Positions 27,676 to 36,670 of a stretch of DNA of 64,000 bases are shown here, piece after piece. Within the stretch, counting starts at the first letter, position 1. Each line of letters begins with the position of its first letter. Source of the stretch: Gottfriedia endophytica (GTDB lineage Bacteria > Bacillota > Bacilli > Bacillales > Bacillaceae_G); assembly GCF_017814275.1 (NCBI RefSeq), contig NZ_JAGIYQ010000019.1, positions 1 through 64,000 on the forward strand. The letters are read 5' to 3'. A model generated the notes under the pieces. It was not told the DNA's origin, did not search any database, and saw nothing but the letters and a program-made list of their open reading frames with translations. Both the position numbers and the translations under genes were made by a program.

Positions 27676-27682
27676 AACTAGT

Positions 27683-27715
27683 AAAAGCTCTGGTTATTAA
27701 ACTAGAGCTTTTTCA
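27683..27715 (+). terminator. terminator of the Bce operon
   Basis: AAAAGCTCTGGTT and AACTAGAGCTTTTT form an 11-12-bp stem with a short ATTA loop and a T run. Confidence 0.88.
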
Positions 27716-27910
27716 TATACATTGTTTTTATTTTTGAATGCGTTAGTTGATTACAACTCCAGGATACTCGCTTTCCGCGTGGCGTGAGCTAGCCTCCTCG
27801 GCAAGCCTGCGGGGTCTCAGCCTTCCCGTTATTCCCACAGGAGTCTCGCACCTTCGCACGAATCAACTTCTGTCTTAAAATTAAAAATCTCAAAAAGCAG
27901 CAATCTTTTA
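27711..27910 (+). repeat. dispersed ~185-bp repeat, copy D (full length)
   Basis: Left arm TTCATATACATTG, then GAATGCGTTAGTTGATTACA; core with CTCCAGGATACTCGCTTTCC, GGGGTCTCAGCCTTCCCG and CAGGAGTCTCGCACCTTC; right arm AGCAGCAATCTTTTAGAAAAG. It abuts the terminator of the Bce permease gene and lies tail-to-tail with lysA. Confidence 0.88.
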
Positions 27911-27928
27911 GAAAAGATAAAAACCCTT

Positions 27929-29251
27929 CTATTTAATAGAAGAGTTTTCAACATAAACTACATCATTTCTTATTAAATCTTCATATGACTCTCTCTGAAC
28001 AACTACCCTTGCTTCACCATTTTTCACAAATACTACAGCTGGTCTTCTAAGACGGTTATAATTATTAGCCATTGAGTATCCATAAGCTCCCGTACAAGAT
28101 ACAGCTAGAATATCTCCTTTTTGTACAAGTGGTAATTCACAATCCCAAATTAACATGTCTCCCGTTTCGCAGCATTTTCCAGCTATTGAAACGACTTCTG
28201 TTTCTTTACTTTCTACATGGTTCGCAATCATTGCCTCATACTTTGAACCGTATAAAGCAGGACGTATATTATCTGTCATTCCGCCATCAACGGATACATA
28301 TTTACGAATAGAAGGAATATTTTTGGTTGCTCCGATTGTATAAAGCGTTGTACCCGCTTCTCCTACAATACTTCTACCTGGTTCAATCCAAATTTCAGGA
28401 AGTGGATATTTTTTCTCTTTGCATTCCCTTCTTATGATAGAAGAAATTGAATCAATCTGTTCAAAAATTGAGATTGGTTCATCCTCTTCTGTATAACGAA
28501 TTCCGAACCCTCCACCAACATTTAGAATCCTAGCAGTAAAATTCAATTCTTTTCTTACTTCATTTAAAAATGTCATCAAAATACTGATTGCGTGAACAAA
28601 TCCTACTGGCTCAAAAATTTGAGAGCCTATATGTGAATGAATACCAAGTAATGTTAAATTCGGAGATTGTAATGAAATCTCGATTGCTGTATTAGCTTGT
28701 TTCGATTGAATATCAAAACCAAATTTAGAATCTTCTTGCCCTGTCATCACATATTCATGTGTGTGTGCTTCAACACCTGGTGTAACACGTAATAATATAT
28801 CTACCATCACGTCTCTTTCTTCTGCCAATTCTTGTAGAAGTGCTAATTCATAAAAATTATCAACTACAAAACAACCTATTTTTGCATCTAAAGCCATCTC
28901 AATTTCTTCAGCTGTTTTGTTATTACCATGAAAGTGGATTCGTTCTGCTGGAAAACCAGCTTGAATAGCTGTATAAAGCTCCCCACCAGAAACAACATCT
29001 AAACATAAGCCTTCACGATCAATTAATCGATATTGCTCTATACAAGCAAATGCTTTACTCGCATACGCTACTTGATATCGTAAACCTGTTTCTTTAAACG
29101 CATCTTGAAATTGTCTACATTTCGATTCGATTAAAGATTCATCATATATATATAAAGGTGTCCCAAACTGTTTAACAAGTTCAACAGTGTCACATCCACC
29201 AATTTCTAAATTACCTTGCTCATTGATTCGGCTAGTTCCATGAAGATACAT
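27929..29251 (-). CDS. lysA: diaminopimelate decarboxylase
   Basis: 440 residues. PLP enzyme of fold type III that makes L-lysine from meso-diaminopimelate. PLP lysine K66 (VAYASKAFAC), glycine loop GGGFG, and the second-subunit motif CCETGD are present. Start ATG 29251 follows AAAGGGG. Expression is controlled by the lysine riboswitch immediately upstream. Confidence 0.97.
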   Translation of the reverse strand: MYLHGTSRINEQGNLEIGGCDTVELVKQFGTPLYIYDESLIESKCRQFQDAFKETGLRYQVAYASKAFACIEQYRLIDREGLCLDVVSGGELYTAIQAGFPAERIHFHGNNKTAEEIEMALDAKIGCFVVDNFYELALLQELAEERDVMVDILLRVTPGVEAHTHEYVMTGQEDSKFGFDIQSKQANTAIEISLQSPNLTLLGIHSHIGSQIFEPVGFVHAISILMTFLNEVRKELNFTARILNVGGGFGIRYTEEDEPISIFEQIDSISSIIRRECKEKKYPLPEIWIEPGRSIVGEAGTTLYTIGATKNIPSIRKYVSVDGGMTDNIRPALYGSKYEAMIANHVESKETEVVSIAGKCCETGDMLIWDCELPLVQKGDILAVSCTGAYGYSMANNYNRLRRPAVVFVKNGEARVVVQRESYEDLIRNDVVYVENSSIK

Positions 29252-29308
29252 ATTATTAACCCCTTTTTTGTGAGTAATGTATCATACTTGCTACTCAATT
29301 CAGTGTAT

Positions 29309-29559
29309 TAAAAAAAGACGCATGAAGTAATGTTCATGCGCCTATTTATTCCCAAAAAGATGGTTAAATAGCCAATCACATCTCTTCAATAGCACTTCAC
29401 ATAAACATGTGACAGTTCTACATTTCTTAAATGTAGCCCCAACAATAAACTTAGTGGAAGTTTATCATTTCGGCGGTATACCCTTTCCCATTTTTTCAGC
29501 AAACCCACTGTTCTCCAAAATGGTACTCTTTTACACCGCAACCTCTATGAAATTGAGAC
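29309..29559 (-). promoter_or_regulatory. lysine riboswitch (L-box) with terminator, ahead of lysA
   Basis: The minus-strand leader shows L-box landmarks: AGAGGTTGCG at the 5' end, AAAGGGTATACCGCCGAAAT, GGGGCTACA and CTGTCACA. A GC-containing hairpin (GGCGCATGAA / TTCATGCGTC, 29317-29342) followed by TTTTTTT ends the leader 58 bp before lysA, so lysine binding should terminate transcription. Confidence 0.9.
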
Positions 29560-29579
29560 AATCGTATAATATTACTAAT

Positions 29580-29609
29580 TTTATATCATATTTATACATT
29601 CATAGTCAA
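29580..29609 (-). promoter_or_regulatory. promoter of the lysA riboswitch transcript
   Basis: Minus-strand TTGACT (29604-29609), 18 bp, TATAAA (29580-29585), about 20 bp before the aptamer begins. Confidence 0.65.
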
Positions 29610-29657
29610 TAATTATTCGTATGACATATTATAACAACAAATGAATGTTTTCTATTA

Positions 29658-29686
29658 TTGATTTACATCTTTATATCTAGTAAAAT
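29658..29686 (+). promoter_or_regulatory. promoter of the CDF leader transcript
   Basis: TTGATT (29658-29663), 17 bp, TAAAAT (29681-29686). It gives a leader of about 190 nt before the CDF gene. Confidence 0.6.
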
Positions 29687-29739
29687 AGAAAAGCAATAAA
29701 TTTAACTTACTTATGTAATTGAAGAAATAAGGGTGAATT

Positions 29740-29802
29740 ATGGGCAACTATCAAAAAATCCAAATTCCATTAAATATAAATATGAATTTTTCATTCCTCT
29801 GA
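29740..29802 (+). CDS. putative 20-residue leader peptide ahead of the CDF transporter
   Basis: ATG 29740 is preceded by AAGGGTGA. The peptide is MGNYQKIQIPLN then INMNFSFL. Its stop codon TGA (29800-29802) closes the left arm of the intrinsic terminator at 29796-29816, so a translating ribosome would disrupt the hairpin. This geometry suggests translation-coupled attenuation, but no regulatory codon bias is obvious and the ORF may be accidental. Confidence 0.45.
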   Translation: MGNYQKIQIPLNINMNFSFL

Positions 29803-29828
29803 TACAATGTCAGAGGTTTTTTATTTTG
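29796..29828 (+). terminator. terminator in the CDF leader (attenuator candidate)
   Basis: CCTCTGA-TACAATG-TCAGAGG followed by TTTTTTATTTT. It lies between promoter 29658-29686 and the CDF start, with no complete upstream gene to terminate other than the leader ORF. Confidence 0.8.
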
Positions 29829-29885
29829 TTGCACATGGACAACTTTCTTCACCTAAGTGGAAACTATTGATTGGGGGTAACTTCT

Positions 29886-30758
29886 TTGCAATCATCTAAA
29901 ATTGCCGCATTATCTATTTTTAGTAATTCTTTTATTATTATCTTAAAACTGGGAGCAGGAATTTTCACAGGATCTGTTGCTGTCATTTCAGAAGCAATTC
30001 ATTCTTCATTAGATTTAGTTGCTTCTGTCATTGCTTATTTTTCTGTAAAAATCTCAAATCGTCCGCCAGATAAAGACCATCCGTATGGTCATGGGAAATT
30101 TGAAAATATTTCAGGAACAATTGAGACTTTGCTTATTTTTATAGCTGGGATCTGGATAATTTGTGAATCCATCAATAAAATACTTCACCCCACGCCTATG
30201 AAACTTCCATTAATAGGTGTAATTGTCATGTTAATTGGTGCAGCTCTAAATTGGAAAATCGGAAAAATTGTGCAACGTGTTGGGAAAGAGTCTGGTTCTG
30301 TTGCGATGCAATCAAATGCTCTTCATCTTCTTACAGATGTTTACTCTTCAATTGGAGTAGGGATCAGTTTAGTGTTAGTAAGCTTAACAGGATGGGAAAT
30401 ATTAGATGCTTTAATAGGGATTGGAATTGCACTGTATCTAATGAAGGAATCTATTGAACTTGGACGGAAAGCATTTTCTCCTTTATTGGATGCAGGATTA
30501 TCAGATGAGGAATTAGAAACGATTAAAGGTGTTCTTGCTAAGTTCAAAAACCAATACATCGAATATCATAACCTTCGAACAAGACGTTCAGGAGCAGAAG
30601 AACATGTTGATTTCCACCTCGTTTTACCATCAAGTACTAGTATAGAAGATGCTCATAATTTATGTAATGAAATCGAAAATGAATTATCAAATGCACTCTT
30701 TAATCCAAACATTCTGATTCACGTTGAACCAGAGGATGAGAAGATATTTGTAAAATAA
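29886..30758 (+). CDS. cation diffusion facilitator (CDF) metal transporter
   Basis: About 290 residues, six transmembrane helices, and a cytoplasmic C-terminal domain from ~205. Metal-site motifs are SEAIHSSLDLVAS in TM2 and HLLTDVYSSIGVG in TM5 (histidine/aspartate site A); DHPYGHGKFE follows TM2. CDF proteins export Zn, Mn, Fe or Co by proton exchange. The H–D pattern in TM5 does not settle the metal. I start it at TTG 29886 (seven nt after GGGGGT); a TTG at 29871 adds five residues. A terminator in its leader may control it. Confidence 0.9.
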   Translation: MQSSKIAALSIFSNSFIIILKLGAGIFTGSVAVISEAIHSSLDLVASVIAYFSVKISNRPPDKDHPYGHGKFENISGTIETLLIFIAGIWIICESINKILHPTPMKLPLIGVIVMLIGAALNWKIGKIVQRVGKESGSVAMQSNALHLLTDVYSSIGVGISLVLVSLTGWEILDALIGIGIALYLMKESIELGRKAFSPLLDAGLSDEELETIKGVLAKFKNQYIEYHNLRTRRSGAEEHVDFHLVLPSSTSIEDAHNLCNEIENELSNALFNPNILIHVEPEDEKIFVK

Positions 30759-30763
30759 TCGTA

Positions 30764-30799
30764 AAGTTGCCCCATTCTTTATTTTGGGCAACTTTTTTT
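30764..30799 (+). terminator. terminator after the CDF gene
   Basis: AAGTTGCCC and GGGCAACTT form a 9-bp stem followed by TTTTTT. Confidence 0.9.
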
Positions 30800-30811
30800 A
30801 AAAAGAAAGCA

Positions 30812-30842
30812 TTGACTATAACGTAACGTGATATCTTACAGT
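30812..30842 (+). promoter_or_regulatory. MerR-type promoter with 19-bp spacer
   Basis: TTGACT (30812-30817) and TACAGT (30837-30842) are 19 bp apart, the over-long spacing typical of MerR-activated promoters. The spacer carries ACGTAACGT, a dyad-like centre. It directly precedes the MerR gene, implying autoregulation. Confidence 0.75.
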
Positions 30843-30864
30843 TTATTTAGGAGGTGATGACATT

Positions 30865-31611
30865 ATGGCGTATACAGTAAAAGAACTTGCAAAGCTGTCA
30901 GGAGTGACGACAAGAACCCTTCACTATTATGATGAAATCAATTTACTAAAACCAGCTTACCATAGCGAAAATGGTTACCGTTATTATGAAAAAGAACAAC
31001 TCCTCCGGCTTCAGCAAATTATGTTCTACCGTGAACTTGATTTACCGCTCGCAATCATCCAAGAAATCCTATCAAATTCGAGCTTTAACCTTATTTCTGC
31101 ACTTACATCACATAAACAAAATCTATCTAAGCAAGCAGAGCGATTACAAGAACTAATGAATACAATTGACCAAACGATCAAACATATAAAAGGAGAGAAA
31201 AAGATGAGTGATGAACAACTTTTTAACGGTTTTGATGAAGAAAAACAAAGACAATATGAAGAGGAAATAAAAGAAAAATACGGTGAAAAACTATTAAATG
31301 AAAGTAAAAAACGGACAAAAAATTGGAACAAAGATGACTATGCCACTGTTCAAAAACAATATGATGATATTCACAGAAATCTTGTTAAAGTAATGGATCA
31401 CGGACACGATAGCTCAGAAGTACAATCGATCATCCAAAAACATTTCGAGGTAATTAACCAATTTTACACTCCTACGAAAGAAATGTATAAAGGGCTAGGA
31501 CAAATGTATATTGAACATCCTGATTTTCGTAAGCTTTACGACAGTTATCATCCAGAATTAGCAAATTTCATGGCAAAAGCAATGGCTTATTATGCTGATA
31601 AAAATTTATAA
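30865..31611 (+). CDS. MerR-family regulator with TipAS domain (Mta-like)
   Basis: 248 residues. N-terminal MerR winged helix (YTVKELAKLSGVTTRTLHYY, then DEINLLKP), a dimerising helix at 75-110, and a C-terminal TipAS drug-binding domain (about 120-248) with HPDFRKLYDSYHPELANFMA. Like Mta/TipAL it probably senses hydrophobic or thiopeptide drugs and activates its own promoter and efflux genes. No efflux gene is adjacent. Start ATG 30865 follows AGGAGGTGATG. Confidence 0.92.
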   Translation: MAYTVKELAKLSGVTTRTLHYYDEINLLKPAYHSENGYRYYEKEQLLRLQQIMFYRELDLPLAIIQEILSNSSFNLISALTSHKQNLSKQAERLQELMNTIDQTIKHIKGEKKMSDEQLFNGFDEEKQRQYEEEIKEKYGEKLLNESKKRTKNWNKDDYATVQKQYDDIHRNLVKVMDHGHDSSEVQSIIQKHFEVINQFYTPTKEMYKGLGQMYIEHPDFRKLYDSYHPELANFMAKAMAYYADKNL

Positions 31612-31621
31612 GTTAGTAAAT

Positions 31622-31662
31622 GAAAACAGTCAACCTCATTTAATTTGAGGTTGACTGTTTTC
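31622..31662. terminator. bidirectional terminator
   Basis: A perfect 17-bp inverted repeat (31622-31638 and 31646-31662) with core CAGTCAACCTCA and a 7-nt loop, between the convergent MerR and chemoreceptor genes. Confidence 0.92.
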
Positions 31663-31680
31663 GAGAACTAAACTATTTCT

Positions 31681-33405
31681 CTATAATTTAAACTTACTAG
31701 TCATTTCTTTAAGAAGATTAGCCATCTCGGATAAGTTTTCGATTGATAACGTCATATTGTCTACCAATTCATTTTGCTCGACAGTTGACGAAACAGAATC
31801 ATTTGTTTTAATAAGTGTCTCTTCAGCTATTTGAGACGTTTTATTCACTGAAGATGTAATTTCTTGTGTAGCAGCAGACATTTCCTCAGATGTTGCAGAT
31901 ACTTCCGCAATTTGTGAAGTAACATCTTGGACTGCTTTTAAAATCGTTTTAAATGCGACCCCGGTCTCTCCAACAAGACTTATCCCCTCTTTTACCTCTT
32001 CTCCGACAGAATTCATAGAATGGACTGCTTGATCTGTATCGTGTGTAATCTTCTCTACAATTGAACGAATGTTTTCTGCTGCAAGCTTAGATCTTTCTGA
32101 TAATTTACGAATCTCAGTTGCGACAATCGCAAATCCTTTCCCCTCTTCACCCGCTCTAGCAGCTTCAATTCCTGCATTTAGTGATAAAAGATTAGTTTGC
32201 GCAGAAATTTCTTGTATCAAATTAAGAATATTAGAGATTTCAGTTGAATGACTCTTTAACGTTTCGATTAAACTCGCAGAATGAGCAACAGAATTAGCGA
32301 TTGCTTCCATTTGTTCGATTGCACCGCTAACCTTTCTATTTCCTTGTTCAGATTCACTTAACGTTTTATTTGATAAGATTGATACATTAGTAGACGCCTC
32401 TGCGATTTGTCCAACACCTGCTGACATATCCTCAATTATTGTAACACTTTCTTTTAAGCTCGTATGTTGCGTAGTTGACCCATCAGAAATATGTTGCATC
32501 GATAAAGCGATTTTATCACTTGCCACCTTTGTTTGATTCGCTTTATTCAAAAGTCCAGATGTGCTATCAGCTAGCTCTAACGAACTTTCATTAATATGAG
32601 AAATCACTTTTCGAAGATCTTGAACTAATGTATTAAACGATTGAGCTAATATGCCAATTTCATCTTTTCGTTCGGTTTCAAACGTTAAAGACAGGTCACC
32701 AGCATCTACTAACTCTACATGTTTCTTTAATTTTACTAAAGGCGCAACTAGATATGCAGTAAATAGATAGATTACTAGAATACTTAGAAGAATTATTGCA
32801 ACTGTGATGATAATAATCGTTATTTTATCTGATTGCATTTTTTTATAAACTGAATTCACATTAAAGTCAGCACCTACTATTCCTAGGAATTGCCCTGTTT
32901 TAGAATGAATCGGAATAAAAGTAGTAATCACTGCACCATATTCTTTAGTGTAACTAAATTCACCTAGTTGCTTCTTTCCAGTATCAAAAGCTTGTCTCAT
33001 TAGAGGGAAATCGTTTGCATTTTCTTCAACTTGATTCATTGCGGAAGCATCCTTAGAATCCTTTGGAGCACCATCTACAACATAACGATACTCATTTCCT
33101 TTATCTGTCTTTTCTCTCTTCATTGTATAAAGATACTTCAACCCATTAGTTTCTTTAAGAATATTAAAATCTTCCCTTAATTTATAATAATAATCTGTTT
33201 CTGTATTTGCATTTAGAAGTTGTTCATATTTATCTACATCAATTAATTTAGAAGCTTCATAAGTAATTTTTTCTGCTTGTTTACTAACAGAATCTGTAAT
33301 TAATTTCTTTGACATATCATACGAAATAAAGCCAATTAAACTACCCAATATTGTTACTAATGTTGCAAATAATAGTACCATTTTTACTTTTATGCTTTTT
33401 CTCAT
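31681..33405 (-). CDS. methyl-accepting chemotaxis protein
   Basis: 574 residues. TM1 (about 9-30), an extracellular Cache-like ligand domain (31-190; [16 protein letters not shown]-type end), TM2 (193-216), HAMP, and a cytoplasmic signalling domain whose hairpin tip is [20 protein letters not shown] and [19 protein letters not shown]. It signals to CheA/CheW. No chemotaxis genes are adjacent, so it is a stand-alone receptor. The ligand is unknown. Confidence 0.95.
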   Translation of the reverse strand: MRKSIKVKMVLLFATLVTILGSLIGFISYDMSKKLITDSVSKQAEKITYEASKLIDVDKYEQLLNANTETDYYYKLREDFNILKETNGLKYLYTMKREKTDKGNEYRYVVDGAPKDSKDASAMNQVEENANDFPLMRQAFDTGKKQLGEFSYTKEYGAVITTFIPIHSKTGQFLGIVGADFNVNSVYKKMQSDKITIIIITVAIILLSILVIYLFTAYLVAPLVKLKKHVELVDAGDLSLTFETERKDEIGILAQSFNTLVQDLRKVISHINESSLELADSTSGLLNKANQTKVASDKIALSMQHISDGSTTQHTSLKESVTIIEDMSAGVGQIAEASTNVSILSNKTLSESEQGNRKVSGAIEQMEAIANSVAHSASLIETLKSHSTEISNILNLIQEISAQTNLLSLNAGIEAARAGEEGKGFAIVATEIRKLSERSKLAAENIRSIVEKITHDTDQAVHSMNSVGEEVKEGISLVGETGVAFKTILKAVQDVTSQIAEVSATSEEMSAATQEITSSVNKTSQIAEETLIKTNDSVSSTVEQNELVDNMTLSIENLSEMANLLKEMTSKFKL

Positions 33406-33484
33406 TACAGTAACTCTCCCACTTGTTGTGCTATTTATGCAAAACTAATAGTAGTATACTGATGCATACTACTTTAAACGTTCG

Positions 33485-33511
33485 ATATGCGGGCAGAATC
33501 TTGATGTTTTA
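33485..33511 (-). promoter_or_regulatory. possible sigma-D promoter of the chemoreceptor gene
   Basis: On the minus strand TAAA (33508-33511), 15 bp, CCGCATAT (33485-33492). Spacing matches sigma-D (TAAA-N15-GCCGATAT), but the -10 matches at only five of eight positions. An AGTAGTAT/ATACTACT hairpin lies between it and the gene. Confidence 0.4.
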
Positions 33512-33619
33512 CGTTTATTAATTTTTAAGTTTATGTACCTTCTAAACTTTACAATTATACTTTCGTTTGAGAAATCCCCTCCTTAACGGACATATAGTGA
33601 TATCTTTTCTAAGGAAAAA

Positions 33620-34267
33620 TCAGTTTGAATTTTTCAGTACCTCTGTATTAGAATCCATTAATTTATTTACTTTTTTAGCTATATAGAAATAACCAGCCGC
33701 CATAAATATTCCAAATACATAACCACCAATTGTAAATAAAATTGTACGTGAATAGTATGCTTTTGTTCCATATTGAACAAGTAACCACCATTGAATAGAC
33801 GCAAATAATACGTCCTTCAGTGCCCAAAAAATAAATAAGTACTGAAAATACTTAAATATTTCTTTATGAAAAAACAATTTTTTACTCGTTTCTCTGTCAT
33901 GTCCTTGTAAAGCCACAATATCTAAAGAAAAATAAAGAGTTAATGGCTTTTTTAACAGTATCAAAAATATAAACACCACAACTAATGCATAGTGATAATA
34001 AACATTGTATAGAATGAGATTGTATCCAGATCCGGATAATAAATCTACTGCCGTACTCACCGACATTGTTGAAATAATAAATAAGCCCGTCACATTAAAT
34101 TGTTTTGTATACCAAAATCGAAAGATCGTATATAAAATCCCAGGAACTGTTGGAATAATCATAGCCCAGTATTCACCAACAATTGGTTTTAATAAACGGA
34201 ATAATACAATCGGAAAAATTACATAAAGTACAATATCATATAAAATAATATTATTTTGTTTTTTCAT
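33620..34267 (-). CDS. multi-pass membrane protein, VC0807-like
   Basis: 215 residues with about six hydrophobic segments (near 10-28, 33-48, 58-78, 85-104, 145-165, 175-198) and a polar C-terminal tail. The arrangement and motifs (IPTVPGILYTIFRFWYTKQF) are reminiscent of VC0807-family proteins of unknown function; I am not certain. Start ATG 34267 follows TTGAGGA. It is monocistronic. Confidence 0.65.
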   Translation of the reverse strand: MKKQNNIILYDIVLYVIFPIVLFRLLKPIVGEYWAMIIPTVPGILYTIFRFWYTKQFNVTGLFIISTMSVSTAVDLLSGSGYNLILYNVYYHYALVVVFIFLILLKKPLTLYFSLDIVALQGHDRETSKKLFFHKEIFKYFQYLFIFWALKDVLFASIQWWLLVQYGTKAYYSRTILFTIGGYVFGIFMAAGYFYIAKKVNKLMDSNTEVLKNSN

Positions 34268-34377
34268 TATATCGTCCTCAACTCTTTACTTTTAAATTGA
34301 ATATAATTATCATAATATTTAAACTTATTATAAGCTAGTTTTTTTTTACTAATTTCTCAATTAATTGGAGGCCCGGT

Positions 34378-34806
34378 ATGGAGTTATATATAAAAGAACT
34401 AAAAACAGAAGTTGATTGGAGTTTAGCTTATCCCGTAATGCACGAACTTCGAACACACTTATCTGAAAAGGAATATATCAACCTGATGCATGAAATGGCT
34501 GATGAAAACTATCAGCTTTTTGCACTAATCGACGACGAAAAAATTCAATCCTTGGCTGGAGTAACAATTCGAACAAATCTCTACGCATTAAAACATGTTT
34601 ACGTGTATGATTTAGTCACTACTAAACATGCTAGATCAAAAGGGTATGGTGAAAAATTACTATCCTTTCTAGAAATTTGGGGACGTGAACAAGGTTGCAC
34701 AAATATTGCTTTAGAATCAGGCGTTCAACGGACCGATGCCCATAGATTCTATGAGAAAAAATTAGGATTTGATCGAACTAGCTACTCTTTTCGAAAACGA
34801 TTATAG
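34378..34806 (+). CDS. GNAT-family N-acetyltransferase
   Basis: 142 residues. Single GNAT domain with the acetyl-CoA loop in TTKHARSKGYGEKLLSFLE and the C-terminal strand RFYEKKLGFDRTSYSF. The substrate is unknown. Start ATG 34378 follows GGAGG. It converges with a DoxX gene. Confidence 0.9.
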   Translation: MELYIKELKTEVDWSLAYPVMHELRTHLSEKEYINLMHEMADENYQLFALIDDEKIQSLAGVTIRTNLYALKHVYVYDLVTTKHARSKGYGEKLLSFLEIWGREQGCTNIALESGVQRTDAHRFYEKKLGFDRTSYSFRKRL

Positions 34807-34855
34807 TCACGAAACAATCAGGCTAGCTAATCTTGTTAAGAGCATAAACAAAAAA

Positions 34856-34926
34856 GAGGTAGTCTCTATAAATTACTAGAGACTACCCCTGTTCTTTGTT
34901 CCCTTTTCCCTGTTTTCTGTTCCCTT
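34856..34926. terminator. bidirectional terminator and GA-rich repeat
   Basis: AGGTAGTCTCTA and TAGAGACTACC form an 11-bp stem. The following stretch (34885-34926), read on the minus strand, is a run of GGGAACA/AACAGGG units, and a similar tract occurs at 37632-37663 on the + strand. Confidence 0.75.
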
Positions 34927-35308
34927 AAAACAATGTATGAGTTCCAGGTCCTGTCAAATAAAGTCCAATCGAAACAGCAATGATGAGTAAATTATATTCA
35001 TACCCATTTGCTCCATTCCATAATCCGTTTTTCCAGTGAACTGTAAAGATTGCTACTAGCATGATGAAAATAATTAAAATGGCACATACTTTTGTATATA
35101 CGCCAGCAGCAATTAGTAGTCCCCCTCCAAATTCACCAAGTCCTGTCAAAAACGCAAAAAACGCACCTGGTTTAATTCCAATTGATTCTAGCCATTTTCC
35201 AGTACCCTTGATACCGTGTCCTCCAAAAATTCCAAATAGCTTTTGAGCACCGTGTGCTGCTAAGATTAACCCTAAAACGAGACGAATGATTAATAATCCT
35301 TCATCCAT
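34925..35308 (-). CDS. DoxX-family membrane protein, MhqP-like (paralogue 1)
   Basis: 127 residues, four transmembrane helices. LIIRLVLGLILAAHGAQKLF and GLGEFGGGLLIAAGVYTKV are DoxX signatures. B. subtilis MhqP belongs to this family and responds to quinones via MhqR. A palindrome of the MhqR type lies 16-35 bp upstream (35327-35343). It is very similar to the second DoxX gene at 36225. I start it at ATG 35308 behind AAGGTGGTG; the longer frame to 35401 runs through the operator. Confidence 0.88.
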   Translation of the reverse strand: MDEGLLIIRLVLGLILAAHGAQKLFGIFGGHGIKGTGKWLESIGIKPGAFFAFLTGLGEFGGGLLIAAGVYTKVCAILIIFIMLVAIFTVHWKNGLWNGANGYEYNLLIIAVSIGLYLTGPGTHTLF

Positions 35309-35324
35309 TTCCTTAACACCACCT

Positions 35325-35343
35325 TTTCTCGATATTGAGATAT
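35325..35343 (-). promoter_or_regulatory. MhqR-like operator ahead of DoxX 1
   Basis: Minus-strand TATCTCAATATCGAGA is an imperfect palindrome matching the TATCTC-N6-GAGATA layout of the other three sites. Confidence 0.65.
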
Positions 35344-35531
35344 CTAAAGCTATTAGTAAGATATGCCGATTAAACAGTAGATAGACCTTTTTAATCCACA
35401 AAATAAAGTGAAACTTCCTTCAGTTGGGTTTTTACTGTCCGCTAATGTAGGATAAATTTAATGTTTTGGTTTGCTGACCATTAGTAATAATTCCATATAC
35501 TATTAGTAACTTTTCAAGAGGAGATGAAAAC

Positions 35532-36185
35532 ATGAAAAAATTCGCCCCACTGCTCATTATTGGTTTGTGGATCACACTATTTTCTGTCGCCTACCATTAC
35601 CATTTAACTAATTTATCAATTGAAGAATGGAAAACTCTTTTAAAACATACATCCGTAAATATCCCCATCCTATTTGTGTTAGTCTTTTGCTTACGTATTA
35701 TCCTTTTTATACCTAGTTCAGTCCTTATTGTTGTAGGAAGCTTTTTATTTTCACCGATCGAAGGCATTTGCCTCTCACTAATTGGGATGTTTTTAACAGA
35801 AACTTTTATTTATGCAATCAGTCGAACTGTTTTCCAAAACAAGGTGAATCAATTTATTCATAAAAAGTACCCTTCTCTTTATGAAAAGATACTAAACAAT
35901 CGCTCTCGCTATTTATTTGGAGCAGTCGCTACACCGCTAGCACCAGCTGATGCAGCTTGCTTTGCTGCTGCTTCTACAAAGATGCCTTATTTTCACTATA
36001 TAACGGTTGTCTTATTAGGTAATATTCCAATCGCTATTCTCTACACTTTTTATGGAAATTTATTAATTTCAAGCACATGGGTGACATTAGCACTCTCTAT
36101 TTTATGTATCCTTGTTACTGGCATTCTTTTTGTGTTAAGGAAAAATAAAAAACAAGAAGAGGTTAAGAAGATTATCTCTCCTTAA
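35532..36185 (+). CDS. TVP38/TMEM64 (VTT-domain) membrane protein
   Basis: 217 residues, five or six hydrophobic segments. The central region (CLRIILFIPSSVLIVVGSFL, FSPIEGICLSLIGMFLTET) is a VTT/DedA-like domain, followed by a cytoplasmic loop and TPLAPADAACFAAASTKMPY. DedA/VTT proteins are linked to lipid flipping and membrane homeostasis. Start ATG 35532 follows AGAGGAGATG. It sits between the two DoxX genes, on the opposite strand, with no operator of their type. Confidence 0.85.
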   Translation: MKKFAPLLIIGLWITLFSVAYHYHLTNLSIEEWKTLLKHTSVNIPILFVLVFCLRIILFIPSSVLIVVGSFLFSPIEGICLSLIGMFLTETFIYAISRTVFQNKVNQFIHKKYPSLYEKILNNRSRYLFGAVATPLAPADAACFAAASTKMPYFHYITVVLLGNIPIAILYTFYGNLLISSTWVTLALSILCILVTGILFVLRKNKKQEEVKKIISP

Positions 36186-36224
36186 CCTCTTCAAATGCTT
36201 TTTGTATATTTTGAACTTCTTATC

Positions 36225-36605
36225 TTATAAAACGTAAGCTCCAGGGCCGATTAAAGCTACTCCAATTGCAACTGCCATTAACATTACGTTATATTCGATC
36301 CCATTTGAAGTAACCCAAAAACCATTAGCACCATGTACTTTCACAATTGCGACCAGCATAGTAAAGACGATTAATAGAGCACCCACCCAAGTATAAATAC
36401 CTGCTGCAAATAATAATCCACCAACAACTTCACTTAATCCGGCCATTAAAGCCATAAAATATCCAGGTTTCATCCCGATTGACTCTAACCATTGTCCTGT
36501 ACCTTTTAAACCATATCCGCCAAACCAGCCAAATAATTTTTGTGTACCATGTCCTGCAAATGTCATTCCTATTACTAAACGTATAATTAATAAACCTAAA
36601 CTCAT
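36225..36605 (-). CDS. DoxX-family membrane protein, MhqP-like (paralogue 2)
   Basis: 126 residues, four transmembrane helices ([40 protein letters not shown]). Clearly a duplicate of the gene at 34925. An MhqR-type palindrome lies 28-45 bp upstream. DoxX proteins may take part in membrane redox reactions; the chemistry is unproven. Start ATG 36605 follows AAGGAG. Confidence 0.9.
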   Translation of the reverse strand: MSLGLLIIRLVIGMTFAGHGTQKLFGWFGGYGLKGTGQWLESIGMKPGYFMALMAGLSEVVGGLLFAAGIYTWVGALLIVFTMLVAIVKVHGANGFWVTSNGIEYNVMLMAVAIGVALIGPGAYVL

Positions 36606-36632
36606 TATATTTTTCTCCTTTTTAGTTAAATT

Positions 36633-36650
36633 TATTTCGAAATTGAGATA
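36633..36650 (-). promoter_or_regulatory. MhqR-like operator ahead of DoxX 2
   Basis: Minus-strand TATCTC-AATTTC-GAAATA, one mismatch from a perfect TATCTC/GAGATA palindrome. An overlapping TGAGATAATATCTCA lies just upstream. Confidence 0.7.
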
Positions 36651-36670
36651 TTATCTCACATACATTATTT

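Noticed and set aside
29409-29612. 67-codon open frame on the + strand
   Set aside because: It lies antisense to the lysine riboswitch and its promoter and has no Shine-Dalgarno.
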